A stretch of 64,000 bases of DNA from an uncultured Clostridia bacterium (GTDB lineage Bacteria; Bacillota; DTU014). Positions within the stretch are counted from its first letter, which is position 1, and every line of letters begins with the position of its first letter. Both the position numbers and the translations under genes were made by a program. The notes under the pieces were generated by a model. That model was not told the DNA's origin, did not search any database, and saw only the letters and a list, made by a program, of their open reading frames with translations. This document shows positions 8,957-17,889 of this stretch, in pieces. The stretch lies in the NCBI GenBank assembly GCA_900016865.1, contig FIZI01000006.1, forward strand, positions 101,224 to 165,223. The letters are read 5' to 3'.

Positions 8957-9586
8957 GTGTCAAGAGTTTGTTTGATAGACCACCCGTTGGTCCAACATAA
9001 ACTAACCTACATAAGGGACAAGAATACCAACTCCAAGGAGTTCAGGGAACTCGTTGATGAAGTGGCACTGTTGATGGCTTACGAAGTAACCAGGAACTTG
9101 AGGCTCGAGGATACTATGGTGGAAACGCCCATCGGCCCGTGCCCTACCAGGATAATCTCCGGGCAGGATGTCGGAGTAATCGCAATACTCAGAGCAGGAC
9201 TAGGGATGATTGGCGGGATCCTGAAGCTGATCCCAAACGCAAAGGTGGGACATATAGGGCTTTACCGCGACCCCGAGACTCTTCAGCCAGTCGAGTACTA
9301 CTGCAAGCTGCCTGCCGACATAGCGCAACGGGAGCTAATCGTAGTTGATCCGATGCTTGCCACCGGCGGGTCTGCCGCTGCAGGCATTCAGGCGATAAAG
9401 GATCGCGGCGGGAGGCGGATACGCCTGATGTGCCTCATAGCCGCGCCCGAAGGGATCCAAACAGTGCAGGAGCGCCATCCTGACGTAGACATCTATGTAG
9501 CTGCGATAGACGAGTGCCTGAACTCGCAGGGTTACATAGTCCCCGGACTCGGTGATGCTGGGGATCGCCTGTTTGGCACTAAGTAA
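8957..9586 (+). CDS. upp: Uracil phosphoribosyltransferase
   Basis: Salvages uracil by joining it to PRPP to give UMP. The 209-residue protein shows the family N terminus ([16 protein letters not shown]), the PRPP-binding loop [11 protein letters not shown], and the C-terminal uracil-binding segment [17 protein letters not shown]. Length and motifs are complete. GTG 8957 follows CAGGGGGAA. The next gene, comEB, starts 16 bases after its stop, so pyrimidine salvage genes are linked. The 97-base gap before upp has only a small GGGG/CCCC hairpin. Confidence 0.97.
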   Translation: MSRVCLIDHPLVQHKLTYIRDKNTNSKEFRELVDEVALLMAYEVTRNLRLEDTMVETPIGPCPTRIISGQDVGVIAILRAGLGMIGGILKLIPNAKVGHIGLYRDPETLQPVEYYCKLPADIAQRELIVVDPMLATGGSAAAGIQAIKDRGGRRIRLMCLIAAPEGIQTVQERHPDVDIYVAAIDECLNSQGYIVPGLGDAGDRLFGTK

Positions 9587-9602
9587 CTTCAGGAGGCTTG
9601 TC

Positions 9603-10079
9603 ATGGAGCGGACAGATGGACCGCGAGTCGTCAGCGAGAGGCCTGATTGGGATTCGTATTTCATGAAGATGGCGAGCGTGGTCGCAGAAAGATCGACCTG
9701 CTTGCGTAGAAGCGTTGGAGCCGTGGCGGTCCTAGACCGGCGCATACTGGCTACCGGGTACAACGGAGCACCGACAGGCGTTCCGCATTGCGCTGAAGTG
9801 GGTTGCCTGAGAGAAGCCAGAGGGATACCTTCCGGTCAGAGGCAGGAGCTGTGTAGAGGCCTGCATGCTGAGCAGAACGTGATAGTGCAGGCGGCGCTTC
9901 ACGGAGTCACTATGCGCGGAGCGACTGTGTATTGCACTCATCAGCCCTGTGTTCTTTGCGCCAAGATGCTTATCAATGCAGGAATAGTTCGAATCGTTTA
10001 CCGCGGTGACTATCCCGACAGCCTTGCAATGGAGATATTGAGGCAGGCGGGGGTCGAGGTTTGCAGGCTTTCGGATTGA
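9603..10079 (+). CDS. comEB: Deoxycytidylate deaminase (ComEB-like)
   Basis: Converts dCMP to dUMP, feeding thymidylate synthesis. The 158-residue protein has the zinc deaminase signature: HAEQNV (His and catalytic Glu) and the PCVLCAK segment holding two Cys ligands. The dCMP-specific [12 protein letters not shown] segment is present. ATG 9603 is preceded by CAGGAGG at ideal spacing; an upstream ATG at 9552 lies inside upp and lacks a ribosome site. It is 16 bases after upp and before tagO, as in related genomes. The name follows B. subtilis usage and does not imply a role in competence. Confidence 0.92.
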   Translation: MERTDGPRVVSERPDWDSYFMKMASVVAERSTCLRRSVGAVAVLDRRILATGYNGAPTGVPHCAEVGCLREARGIPSGQRQELCRGLHAEQNVIVQAALHGVTMRGATVYCTHQPCVLCAKMLINAGIVRIVYRGDYPDSLAMEILRQAGVEVCRLSD

Positions 10080-10148
10080 CCTATCAGTCTGGCAGCAGTA
10101 GAATGAAATAGGGTCTTAGCTGGTGTTTTGCCTCCTGGAGGTGGGTTT

Positions 10149-11183
10149 ATGGCATTCTACTGGCTTGTATTTCTGACAGGGCTCGTAACTACGCTTGTTG
10201 CTACACCCGCGGTTAGGGCTTTGGCCCTCAAGTTCGGAATCGTCGATCGCCCCGGTGAGAGGAGGGTGCACAGTTCACCTATTCCGCTGCTGGGGGGCAT
10301 AGCCATTTGCCTTGGATTTATTCTGTCAGTCCTGCTTTTCTGTGACGTGGGTTCGCCTGTTGTCGGGCTGTTGGTCGGCGGTGTATTTATACTAGCAGTC
10401 GGCGTGGTAGACGATGTGCTGGATCTGAAGCCTTGGCAGAAGCTGATGTGTCAGATAGCTGCTGCGTTGGTTCTCGTGTTGTTCGGCGGGAAAATAGAGT
10501 TTCTCACCAATCCATTTGGAGGCATGGTGTACCTGTCGTATCTCTCAATACCGCTTACGGTTCTTTGGATCGTGGCTTTGACCAACGTAGTGAACTTTAT
10601 GGATGGAATCGACGGTGTATGTGCAGGCATTTCTGCGATCACTTGTCTGACTGTTTTTTCAGTAGCGTGGTTGAATGATCAGCCGTACGTGGCTCCGTTG
10701 GCGCTGGCCTTGGCAGGGGCTGCGCTTGGGTTTCTCAGGTACAACCTTCATCCTGCCACCATCTTTATGGGAGACGCGGGAGCCATGTTCTTGGGGTATA
10801 CGATAGCCGGGATTTCTGTGATAGGAGCGGTCAAGGGTGCCACCACCTTCGCTCTATCGATCCCTGCTGTGGCCTTGGGATTGCCAATTATGGACACCGC
10901 GTTTGTGATTGCAGGCCGGATTGGCCGTGGCAGTCCGTTCTACAAGCCTGACAACAGCCACATGCACCATCGCTTGCTCAGTAGGGGCTTTGACCAGAGA
11001 CAGGCTGCTGCTTTTATGTTCAGAATAAGCATACTATTGGCTGTTTCAGCACTGATTCTGTCAAGGCACGATATTCTCACTATGGCTGTTGCTGCTGTGG
11101 TTGCGTCAGTAGCAGTGGTACAAGCTGTCATGACTGTACGCTCAGGCGATGCTACAGCGCATCGGGAGACAAGGCCGCTGTGA
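10149..11183 (+). CDS. tagO: Undecaprenyl-phosphate GlcNAc-1-phosphate transferase
   Basis: A polytopic membrane enzyme of the MraY/WecA family that transfers a sugar-1-phosphate (usually GlcNAc-1-P) from a UDP-sugar to undecaprenyl phosphate, starting teichoic acid or other wall polymer synthesis. Visible motifs include VVDDVLDLKPWQK (the DDxxD region), NVVNFMDGIDGV, IFMGDAGAMFLG and the HMHHRLL loop. About ten hydrophobic segments are present. ATG 10149 follows GGAGGTGGG. It precedes mnaA, which makes UDP-ManNAc, consistent with a wall polymer containing GlcNAc and ManNAc. The real sugar substrate is inferred. Confidence 0.92.
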   Translation: MAFYWLVFLTGLVTTLVATPAVRALALKFGIVDRPGERRVHSSPIPLLGGIAICLGFILSVLLFCDVGSPVVGLLVGGVFILAVGVVDDVLDLKPWQKLMCQIAAALVLVLFGGKIEFLTNPFGGMVYLSYLSIPLTVLWIVALTNVVNFMDGIDGVCAGISAITCLTVFSVAWLNDQPYVAPLALALAGAALGFLRYNLHPATIFMGDAGAMFLGYTIAGISVIGAVKGATTFALSIPAVALGLPIMDTAFVIAGRIGRGSPFYKPDNSHMHHRLLSRGFDQRQAAAFMFRISILLAVSALILSRHDILTMAVAAVVASVAVVQAVMTVRSGDATAHRETRPL

Positions 11184-11226
11184 CTCTTTGGCTGATTGCG
11201 CGAATGACTGGGAGGTGCGTCTTCGT

Positions 11227-12402
11227 TTGAAATCCAAGAAGGTGCGGGTAGCTGCGGTGTTCGGCACGAGGCCTGAGGCGATCAAGATGGCCCCGTTGAT
11301 CGCAGAGATGTCCGCCAAACCCGACTGGTTTGATCTACACGTTGTGGTAACGGCCCAGCACCGCGAGATGCTCGACCAAGTGCTTCAGCTGTTCTCAATA
11401 GACCCTCACTATGACTTGGGGATTATGCAGGAACGTCAAAGCCTGACAGCGATTTTTGCAAAGGCGCTTACAGGACTAGAGACAGTGTTTAGAGAGATCA
11501 GGCCCGAGCTGGTGCTTGTCCATGGCGACACTTCTACAACGTTGGCAGCCGGTTTGGCAGCGTTTTATGCAAAGGCGAAGGTCGGCCATGTAGAGGCCGG
11601 ACTCAGAAGCGGCGACAAGTTCAATCCTTTCCCCGAAGAGATGAATCGTAGGCTCACAGGCGCACTTGCAGATCTGCACTTCGCTCCCACCATCAGACAG
11701 GCCGAAAACCTGCAGAGAGAAGGCGTAGACCGGAACACCGTCTTTGTGACCGGAAATACGGTGATAGACGCGCTCTTGCAGGTGTCCGCTATGGATAGGC
11801 CGGCAACAGCAGGCGGGCTGGACTGGAGTTGCCTTAAGGGGCGGAGAGTCGTGTTGGTTGAGGCTCATAGGCGTGAAAACCTGGGTGAACCCCTCGCTCA
11901 GATTTGCCAAGCAATACGTACAATGGTGGATGAGTATGAAGATGTAGTCGTTGTTTTTCCTGTTCACTTTAACCCGGTCGTTAGGGACACTGTAAACAGC
12001 ATTCTGCGGGGCCATGAGCGCATATTCCTGCTCGACCCGGTGGACTACAGGACAATCGTGCACTTGATGAAAGCTAGTTACATGGTTATGACCGACTCCG
12101 GCGGGTTCCAGGAGGAAGCACCTGCCTTGGGCAAGCCTGTATTGGTTCTGCGCAAAGTAACTGAGAGACCGGAGGGAGTGCAATCCGGCACCCTGCGCCT
12201 AGCAGGCGTTGCTCGGCAGTCAATACTCGAGTGTGCGAGGGACCTGCTGGAGGATTCGAGTGAGTATGCACGGATGGCAAGTGCTCCGAATCCTTATGGG
12301 GACGGCCGAGCGTCGTCTCGGATCGCACAGGCTATTGCTCATCATTTCGGATTGGTCGACGCCCCCCCGGAGCCGTTTGGGATTGACGCACAGCAGGCCT
12401 GA
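11227..12402 (+). CDS. mnaA: UDP-N-acetylglucosamine 2-epimerase (non-hydrolysing)
   Basis: Interconverts UDP-GlcNAc and UDP-ManNAc for wall polymer synthesis. The protein has the family features AAVFGTRPEAIKMAP, VHGDTSTTLAAGLAAFY, HVEAGLRSGDKFNPFPEE, EAHRRENLG and TDSGGFQEEAP. The frame is open back to 11149, inside tagO, but GGGAGGTG at 11210-11217 points to TTG 11227, giving MKSKKVRVAAVFGTRPEA. This matches homologue starts. Length (391 residues) is a little over the usual ~370-380. It sits directly after tagO, and the two probably form one unit. Confidence 0.94.
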   Translation: MKSKKVRVAAVFGTRPEAIKMAPLIAEMSAKPDWFDLHVVVTAQHREMLDQVLQLFSIDPHYDLGIMQERQSLTAIFAKALTGLETVFREIRPELVLVHGDTSTTLAAGLAAFYAKAKVGHVEAGLRSGDKFNPFPEEMNRRLTGALADLHFAPTIRQAENLQREGVDRNTVFVTGNTVIDALLQVSAMDRPATAGGLDWSCLKGRRVVLVEAHRRENLGEPLAQICQAIRTMVDEYEDVVVVFPVHFNPVVRDTVNSILRGHERIFLLDPVDYRTIVHLMKASYMVMTDSGGFQEEAPALGKPVLVLRKVTERPEGVQSGTLRLAGVARQSILECARDLLEDSSEYARMASAPNPYGDGRASSRIAQAIAHHFGLVDAPPEPFGIDAQQA

Positions 12403-12516
12403 CTCCAGGAGGACCGCTCACAGCTTCTTGCGATGTTCTAGGATCTCTTCCTGACTGCATATACATAGATGTGAATGTAGACGTGCCCTTTTTGATGGTC
12501 AGGGAGGACGCTGCGC

Positions 12517-13530
12517 TTGAGACGTGTGGTGATGTGGTCCATAGCGCTCTATTTGGCCGCGACTATCGGAGTTCCGCTGGCTGTAGTCAAATTTTGGCAT
12601 TTAATCCCGTATTGGCATCGACACGATTCGATACAGGTAGCTGTTTATATGCATGAGACAGGCGCTTTGGACCGAATGGACCTGGAGGAGTACGTTCGCG
12701 GGGTCGTAGCCGCTGAGATGCCTGCCGGTTTTCACCAGGAGAGCCTCAAGGCACAGGCCATTGCTGCACGGACTTACGTAGCCGGGCGCCTGAAGCGTCA
12801 GGGAGGAAAAGGGTGTGATCGACATCCTGATGCAGACATCTGCACTGATCCTGCACATTGCCAAGGTTGGCTGTCTGACGACGAGCTTGTCGATAAGTGG
12901 GGTTACTTGAACTACTTCACCTACAAGCGCAAGATTGCCGAGGCCGTTGATGCGACTAAGGGGATCATACTGACGTATGACGGAGCAGTAATCGACCCGG
13001 TTTACCACGCGAATTCGGGTGGAGTGACAGAAAACTCTGAGGACGTTTGGTCGGTCAGGATACCCTATCTCAGATCTGTCAGGGGCGATTTTGAGTTGGG
13101 CACACCGCATTACCGCAACAGCTACAGCTTTGGTGTCTTGGAGCTTGAGAGCATGCTGGGTGTGGATCTGGTTGACAGAAGCGAGAGTGTAGAAGTTATT
13201 GATGGACACGAAATAAAGGTCGTAGTACAGGGCAACCTATCTGCTGATAGTGTTGAAATATTGGACCGGTCAGAAAACGGGCATGTTCGATTGGTTCGCT
13301 TTGGCGAGGCTGTGCTTACAGGACCCGAAGTGAGGCAGCGTCTGGGCCTGTCTTCTGCGCGATTCACCGTTGAAGTGCTCTCCGACCAACTCATCATCAC
13401 CACTATTGGATATGGCCACGGAGTCGGGTTGTCGCAATATGGGGCTAACGCCATGGCTAGTCTCGGCAACGATTATCGTGCGATTCTCCTCCACTACTAC
13501 ACCGGAGTTCAGTTTGCCAGACTGATATAG
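12517..13530 (+). CDS. spoIID: Stage II sporulation protein D (SpoIID)
   Basis: SpoIID is a lytic transglycosylase that works with SpoIIM and SpoIIP to degrade peptidoglycan during engulfment. The 337-residue protein has an N-terminal membrane anchor (residues ~5-28) and the SpoIID domain: DRMDLEEYVRGVVAAEMPA with the catalytic-type Glu, SLKAQAIAARTYV, YHANSGG, and the C-terminal GYGHGVGLSQYGANAMA. TTG 12517 is behind CAGGGAGG. Length agrees with B. subtilis SpoIID. No spoIIM or spoIIP is adjacent. A paralogue lies at 29607-30584. The 114-base gap upstream shows no clear sigma-A promoter, so a sporulation sigma factor is likely. Confidence 0.93.
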   Translation: MRRVVMWSIALYLAATIGVPLAVVKFWHLIPYWHRHDSIQVAVYMHETGALDRMDLEEYVRGVVAAEMPAGFHQESLKAQAIAARTYVAGRLKRQGGKGCDRHPDADICTDPAHCQGWLSDDELVDKWGYLNYFTYKRKIAEAVDATKGIILTYDGAVIDPVYHANSGGVTENSEDVWSVRIPYLRSVRGDFELGTPHYRNSYSFGVLELESMLGVDLVDRSESVEVIDGHEIKVVVQGNLSADSVEILDRSENGHVRLVRFGEAVLTGPEVRQRLGLSSARFTVEVLSDQLIITTIGYGHGVGLSQYGANAMASLGNDYRAILLHYYTGVQFARLI

Positions 13531-13725
13531 GCAGAATCGTCTCATCTTGATGAAGGAGTTCTTTAGGCAATGCAGAATAATGGTTTGGCAGGTTCGCATG
13601 TGTGCAAAAAGGTTCTGTGACCCTGCCGTCATACGTTTTGTTCTGATGATTTGACTTCAGTCTCAGTTCTTTAAACCGCGTATTGTGCGTCTGTATGCGG
13701 TCGGCCAATCTGACAATCGTGGGGG

Positions 13726-14424
13726 ATGAGGGTTTTGTCGGTCATAGGACAGAGGGTCTTTGTTTCCCGTTGCCCCAGATGTGCCAAGCTCGAGATTCGC
13801 CAAGTCTCAATTTTCGAATTCTCCGGCCGTCAGACGATTACCATCTCCTGTTCATGTGGATACAAGAAAGCATCGGTATACTCTTTTCGCCATCGGAGTT
13901 ACTATATACGAATGCACTGCTTAGCGTGCAGCATGGACCATGTGTGGAACGCCTCGTTTGCTGATTTTTGGAAAAGTCCTGTCTTCGTGTGCCAGTGCGT
14001 CAGCTCGGGAGTCGACGCCTCCTATTTGTGTGATCCAGATGAGGTCAGCAACGTGATCGAGAGTCTTGATGCTCTAGTGCCTATCGAGTTCCTCGCTGTT
14101 GACGACACTCGCGACGATTTCTTTGTCAGTCCCAGAGTAATGGGCGAGGTTTTAAGCAGAATACGTATCCTGGAGGACAGAGGAGACGTATACTGTCAGT
14201 GCGGCAATGACGAACTCAAGATCGAGGTGTTCGGCGACCGGGTTGAGTTGAGCTGTCAGGACTGTGGTAGCCTGTGCATTGTTTACGCAGAGAACGCCGA
14301 GGATCTTGACGTGGTACGGGACATAGATTGCATTTTGCTTAGTGAAAGTGGGTTTAGCTGCGTAGATTCGCGCAAGTTCGGACATGGCTTAAGTACTCCT
14401 CAGAACAAGCGGCATTCTGACTGA
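13726..14424 (+). CDS. Cysteine-rich zinc-ribbon protein of unknown function
   Basis: I do not recognise a named family. The ~232-residue protein has repeated cysteine pairs spaced as in zinc ribbons: CPRC (~16-19), CSCG, CLAC, CQC, CQCG (~161) and CQDC (~178), enough for two or three structural zinc sites. The halves (residues ~10-95 and ~155-200) each contain paired CxxC or CxC elements around short beta strands, suggesting an internal duplication. No membrane segment or signal peptide is seen. The start is unclear: ATG 13726 overlaps GGGGG, and TTG 13735 has better spacing to it. It lies between spoIID and rho, in the same orientation. A nucleic-acid or protein-binding role is only a guess. 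Confidence 0.65.
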   Translation: MRVLSVIGQRVFVSRCPRCAKLEIRQVSIFEFSGRQTITISCSCGYKKASVYSFRHRSYYIRMHCLACSMDHVWNASFADFWKSPVFVCQCVSSGVDASYLCDPDEVSNVIESLDALVPIEFLAVDDTRDDFFVSPRVMGEVLSRIRILEDRGDVYCQCGNDELKIEVFGDRVELSCQDCGSLCIVYAENAEDLDVVRDIDCILLSESGFSCVDSRKFGHGLSTPQNKRHSD

Positions 14425-14692
14425 TTTAGGGGTACATGGTTCACGCTGAGTCTATGACTACACGCCTTACCTCGTTTCCGCTGTCCACTCATGTGGCCTA
14501 AAATAGAACTGTAACGCGACCGAATCTGCACTGCCATGTTTATTGGCAATGTCTTGTCTGTTGCGCATACATACGCGCCACCTGGCATATCGAAGCGCTC
14601 CTGCGAAATATTCGCTCCCTATGTCAACGGACTAGGCGATATGTGACAGCTCTTTCGGACACCATTCTTTTTATGGGAAGGTTGATTCTTAG
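14425..14692 (+). promoter_or_regulatory. Long untranslated region before rho
   Basis: About 268 bases without a supported gene precede rho. A weak promoter-like TTTCCG ... TAAAAT (near 14474-14503, spacer ~18) would leave a leader of ~185 bases. rho is autoregulated through its leader in several bacteria, but no specific structure is proved here. Confidence 0.3.
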
Positions 14693-15982
14693 ATGAACAT
14701 TGCAGATCTTGAGAGAAACAGTGTTTCTGAACTCCAAGCGATTGCCAAGGAACTGGGGATTGTCGGATACAGCAAGATGCGCAAGAAGGACCTTATCCTT
14801 GAGATCCTCAGAAACAACATGCAGAAGGAGGGCCTCCTGTTCGCCGAAGGCATATTGGAAGTGTTGCCGGACGGATTTGGATTTTTGAGAGTGGGAGGGA
14901 TGACTCCGAGCCCGGATGACATATATGTATCGCCATCTCAGATACGTCGGTTCAACATGAGAAAGGGCGATCTTATCTCCGGACAGGTGCGCCCCCCAAA
15001 AGACGGAGAGAAGTATTTCGCACTGCTGAGAGTAGAGGCAATCAACTCGACAGATCCGGAGATTGCCCAATCAAGGATGCACTTCGAGGACTTGACTCCA
15101 CTATATCCTGCGGACCGATTGAGGTTGGAAGTATCCCCGGACAACATAACAATGCGGCTCATCGATCTATTGATTCCCTTGGGTCGCGGTCAGCGTGGAC
15201 TCATCGTATCTCCTCCTAAGGCCGGTAAGACAACCATTCTCAAACAGATCGCGAACTCACTGACGACCAACTACCCTGACATAGACTTGATAGTCCTGCT
15301 TGTCGACGAACGGCCTGAGGAAGTCACAGATATGGAGCGCTCGGTCAAAGGTATGGTAGTTAGTTCCACGTTCGACCAGCCCGCAAGCAATCATATACGA
15401 GTAGCAGAGATGGTACTCGAACGCGCCAAGCGCCTTACAGAGCACAAACGCCATGTGGTCATACTACTTGACAGCATTACCCGCTTGGCACGTGCTTACA
15501 ACCTCGAGGAGCCTCCAAGCGGTCGAACTCTCTCCGGAGGCGTCGATCCAGCAGCATTACACCACCCGAAACGCTTCTTTGGAGCTGCACGCAACGTTGA
15601 GGAAGGCGGCAGCATGACCATAATCGCCACTGCTCTTGTTGAGACGGGCAGCCGCATGGACGAGATCATTTTTGAGGAGTTTAAGGGCACAGGCAACATG
15701 GAGATCCATCTAGACCGGAGGTTGGCAGAGAGACGTATATTCCCTGCTATTGACATCAATCGGTCAGGAACGCGCAAAGAGGAACTCCTGTTTACCCCCG
15801 AGGAACTGGAGTGCGCGTGGATCCTCAGGAAGGCTATGAGCTCACTGGGTGTGGCCGAGACCACTGAGTTGGTCATAGACAGGATCAGAGGAACGCGCAA
15901 CAACATCGAGCTTGTCAAGCTGATAACAGAATCTGATTTCGCAGAAAACCTCCGCTCCAAGATGAGGGACATGGAGTTCTGA
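14693..15982 (+). CDS. rho: Transcription termination factor Rho
   Basis: Rho is a hexameric RNA-dependent ATPase that ends transcription at C-rich unstructured RNA. The 429-residue protein has the N-terminal Rho-N helical domain ([20 protein letters not shown]), the cold-shock-like RNA-binding domain ([12 protein letters not shown] ... [13 protein letters not shown]), and the ATPase domain with Walker [12 protein letters not shown], Walker [18 protein letters not shown] and the Q-loop/R-loop region. ATG 14693 is used; an upstream GGGAAGG is the ribosome site. No long insertion is present. It overlaps no neighbour and is followed after 16 bases by a radical SAM gene. Confidence 0.97.
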   Translation: MNIADLERNSVSELQAIAKELGIVGYSKMRKKDLILEILRNNMQKEGLLFAEGILEVLPDGFGFLRVGGMTPSPDDIYVSPSQIRRFNMRKGDLISGQVRPPKDGEKYFALLRVEAINSTDPEIAQSRMHFEDLTPLYPADRLRLEVSPDNITMRLIDLLIPLGRGQRGLIVSPPKAGKTTILKQIANSLTTNYPDIDLIVLLVDERPEEVTDMERSVKGMVVSSTFDQPASNHIRVAEMVLERAKRLTEHKRHVVILLDSITRLARAYNLEEPPSGRTLSGGVDPAALHHPKRFFGAARNVEEGGSMTIIATALVETGSRMDEIIFEEFKGTGNMEIHLDRRLAERRIFPAIDINRSGTRKEELLFTPEELECAWILRKAMSSLGVAETTELVIDRIRGTRNNIELVKLITESDFAENLRSKMRDMEF

Positions 15983-15998
15983 AAGGTGGATCGGTGAC

Positions 15999-17270
15999 AT
16001 GCGAGTGCCTGAAGGCCCTAAGCCGGTATTCGCGGACCCCCTCGGCAGACTGCACACGGCTTCAGAGCTGCAAGCTGTAGGACGCAGTGGACGAGAGATA
16101 TGGGCGCTAGAAGAAGAAGACCTGATCCCGCTGCCCCCCGGATCCGACCTCTTCTACGCTGTCGGAAGAGTACCCCTTGGAATGAGTCCTGAGACAGGAG
16201 AACTCAGAGAGATTTGTCCACTGTCCGAATCGGACGAAACATACCCTGTTGCTGCTATCCTTCCTTCGGGGTATACTCGTCTCTTTCTTCCTGCTTGGCA
16301 GCGTGAGAGTGATGTCGACCTGCCGCTCTTCGGATACACCGCGGTGGCAGACTTGAGGGGAGAGTTGTACGTCGCAGCATGTCTGACTGACGACAGCAAC
16401 AAGTGGAATCCGCTTCACTACAACTCTCCGGAACTGCCTGGCCTGACAGAGGAGTTTAGGAAGAGGTTCAGAGGCAATCGCATCGTCGAGCAGCTCAGCC
16501 GCTGTGCCATCGAATATCACTGCCTAACTGCTCAGAACTTGTTTTATCGGCGCTGGGAGGCCGGTGTCCCAATCTCGCCTGCGTGCAACGCAAACTGTGT
16601 AGGTTGTATCTCCCTTCAAGAGTCCGGATGTTGCCCTTCACCTCAGAGCAGAATCAACTTCGCACCGACTATAGATGAGATAGTCGCAGTAGCCGTGTAC
16701 CACTTGGAGAATGGCGAAGACCCTATGGTCAGTTTTGGCCAGGGATGCGAAGGCGAGCCGCTTCTGCGAGGTGATGACCTTGTCCAGTCTGTCCGTAGAA
16801 TACGCGAGCGCACGTCGAAAGGGACTATAAACATTAACACCAACGGGAGTGACCCTGATGTGATCTGGAGGCTCGCACAGAACGGGCTGGATTCGATCAG
16901 AGTCTCGTTGCTGTCCGCGAAAGCAGAGTCATATAGCAGGTATCATCGCCCTGCGAACTACTCCTTGGCCGATGTCCGGAGAACAATCGGCACTGCGCTC
17001 GAGTCAGGTGTCTTCGTCTCAATAAACCTTTTGCTGATGCCCGGGTTTACTGATCAAGAGCCAGAGGTCAACGCTCTGTTTGAGCTCCTCGATCAGCTGC
17101 CTGTAGGTATGGTTCAGCTGCGCAATCTGAACATAGACCCTGACGTTTTCTTTGACATCATGGGGCTGCCCGCAGCAGGGGGGATCGGGGTCAAACAGCT
17201 GATAGACGAGTTGGAGAGCAGATACCCTGATTTGCGAATAGGCAGCTATAGCATTCCGATCAGGAGTTGA
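15999..17270 (+). CDS. Radical SAM protein with ~190-residue N-terminal extension
   Basis: A 423-residue protein. Residues ~1-190 form an extension without a recognised fold. Residues ~190-400 carry the radical SAM core with the 4Fe-4S motif C196-x3-C200-x2-C203 (CNANCVGC), then [10 protein letters not shown] and the SAM-binding strands [11 protein letters not shown] and SIRVSLLSA. Two more cysteines follow the cluster motif (ESGCC). Similar proteins occur as conserved unknowns in anaerobic Bacillota; the substrate is not known to me. It begins 16 bases after rho and ends 46 bases before rlmH, so it may belong to the same transcript. An rRNA or peptide target cannot be told from sequence. Confidence 0.8.
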   Translation: MRVPEGPKPVFADPLGRLHTASELQAVGRSGREIWALEEEDLIPLPPGSDLFYAVGRVPLGMSPETGELREICPLSESDETYPVAAILPSGYTRLFLPAWQRESDVDLPLFGYTAVADLRGELYVAACLTDDSNKWNPLHYNSPELPGLTEEFRKRFRGNRIVEQLSRCAIEYHCLTAQNLFYRRWEAGVPISPACNANCVGCISLQESGCCPSPQSRINFAPTIDEIVAVAVYHLENGEDPMVSFGQGCEGEPLLRGDDLVQSVRRIRERTSKGTININTNGSDPDVIWRLAQNGLDSIRVSLLSAKAESYSRYHRPANYSLADVRRTIGTALESGVFVSINLLLMPGFTDQEPEVNALFELLDQLPVGMVQLRNLNIDPDVFFDIMGLPAAGGIGVKQLIDELESRYPDLRIGSYSIPIRS

Positions 17271-17316
17271 TCTCTCTGAGAGGGCAGTGCATGCCAAAGG
17301 AGTTGCATCAGGCTAG

Positions 17317-17796
17317 ATGAAGATCGTTGTCTTGGCCGTAGGTATGGTGAAAGAACGCAGCCTCGCAGCCCTTATATCTGAGTACAAAAAGAGGCTGAGT
17401 AGATATTCCTCAGTCTCGATTCGCGAACTGCGCGAGATCCCCTACCGTGAGTCTCTGAGCGAGTCGCAGAAGGAGCAGATAAAGCAGCAAGAGGGAGAGC
17501 GAATCCTCAGGTTGCTGCGCGAGAATTGGCATGTCGTGGCTCTGGATCTGGGCGGCTCTGAGCTCACCAGCCTTGAGTTCGCTGACTACATCCGGGAGCT
17601 CACTGTATCGGGTAAGAGCAACCTCGCTTTTGTGATAGGAGGCAGTCTGGGTTTGTCACAGGAGGTACTGAATCGCTCGGATTTCAGACTCAGTCTCTCC
17701 AAGATGACTTTGCCACATCAGATTGCGAGGCTCGTCTTGCTGGAGCAGCTTTACAGGTCTTTCAAGATAATCCGTGGTGAGACATACCATAAGTGA
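17317..17796 (+). CDS. rlmH: 23S rRNA (pseudouridine-1915-N3)-methyltransferase RlmH
   Basis: A SPOUT-class methyltransferase that methylates pseudouridine 1915 in helix 69 of 23S rRNA. The 159-residue protein has the family N terminus MKIVVLAVGMVKERSL and the knotted C-terminal SAM-binding region FVIGGSLGLSQEV ... LSKMTLPHQIARLVLLEQLYRSFKIIRGETYHK, which is nearly invariant in RlmH. Length is complete. It lies downstream of the radical SAM gene; an inverted repeat follows. Confidence 0.97.
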   Translation: MKIVVLAVGMVKERSLAALISEYKKRLSRYSSVSIRELREIPYRESLSESQKEQIKQQEGERILRLLRENWHVVALDLGGSELTSLEFADYIRELTVSGKSNLAFVIGGSLGLSQEVLNRSDFRLSLSKMTLPHQIARLVLLEQLYRSFKIIRGETYHK

Positions 17797-17810
17797 AAGC
17801 ACTGAAACGA

Positions 17811-17831
17811 GCTGTGCAGGATTCGCACAGC
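17811..17831. repeat. Inverted repeat after rlmH
   Basis: GCTGTGC (17811-17817) and GCACAGC (17825-17831) form a perfect seven-base palindrome with a seven-base spacer. There is no T tract. It could be a weak hairpin ending the rlmH transcript or an operator for the dehydrogenase gene at 17890. Confidence 0.4.
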
Positions 17832-17889
17832 AGTCGTCAAAGATATACATTCGGAGCTAGATGCACCGATTGTCGACTGGGAGGTTAAC

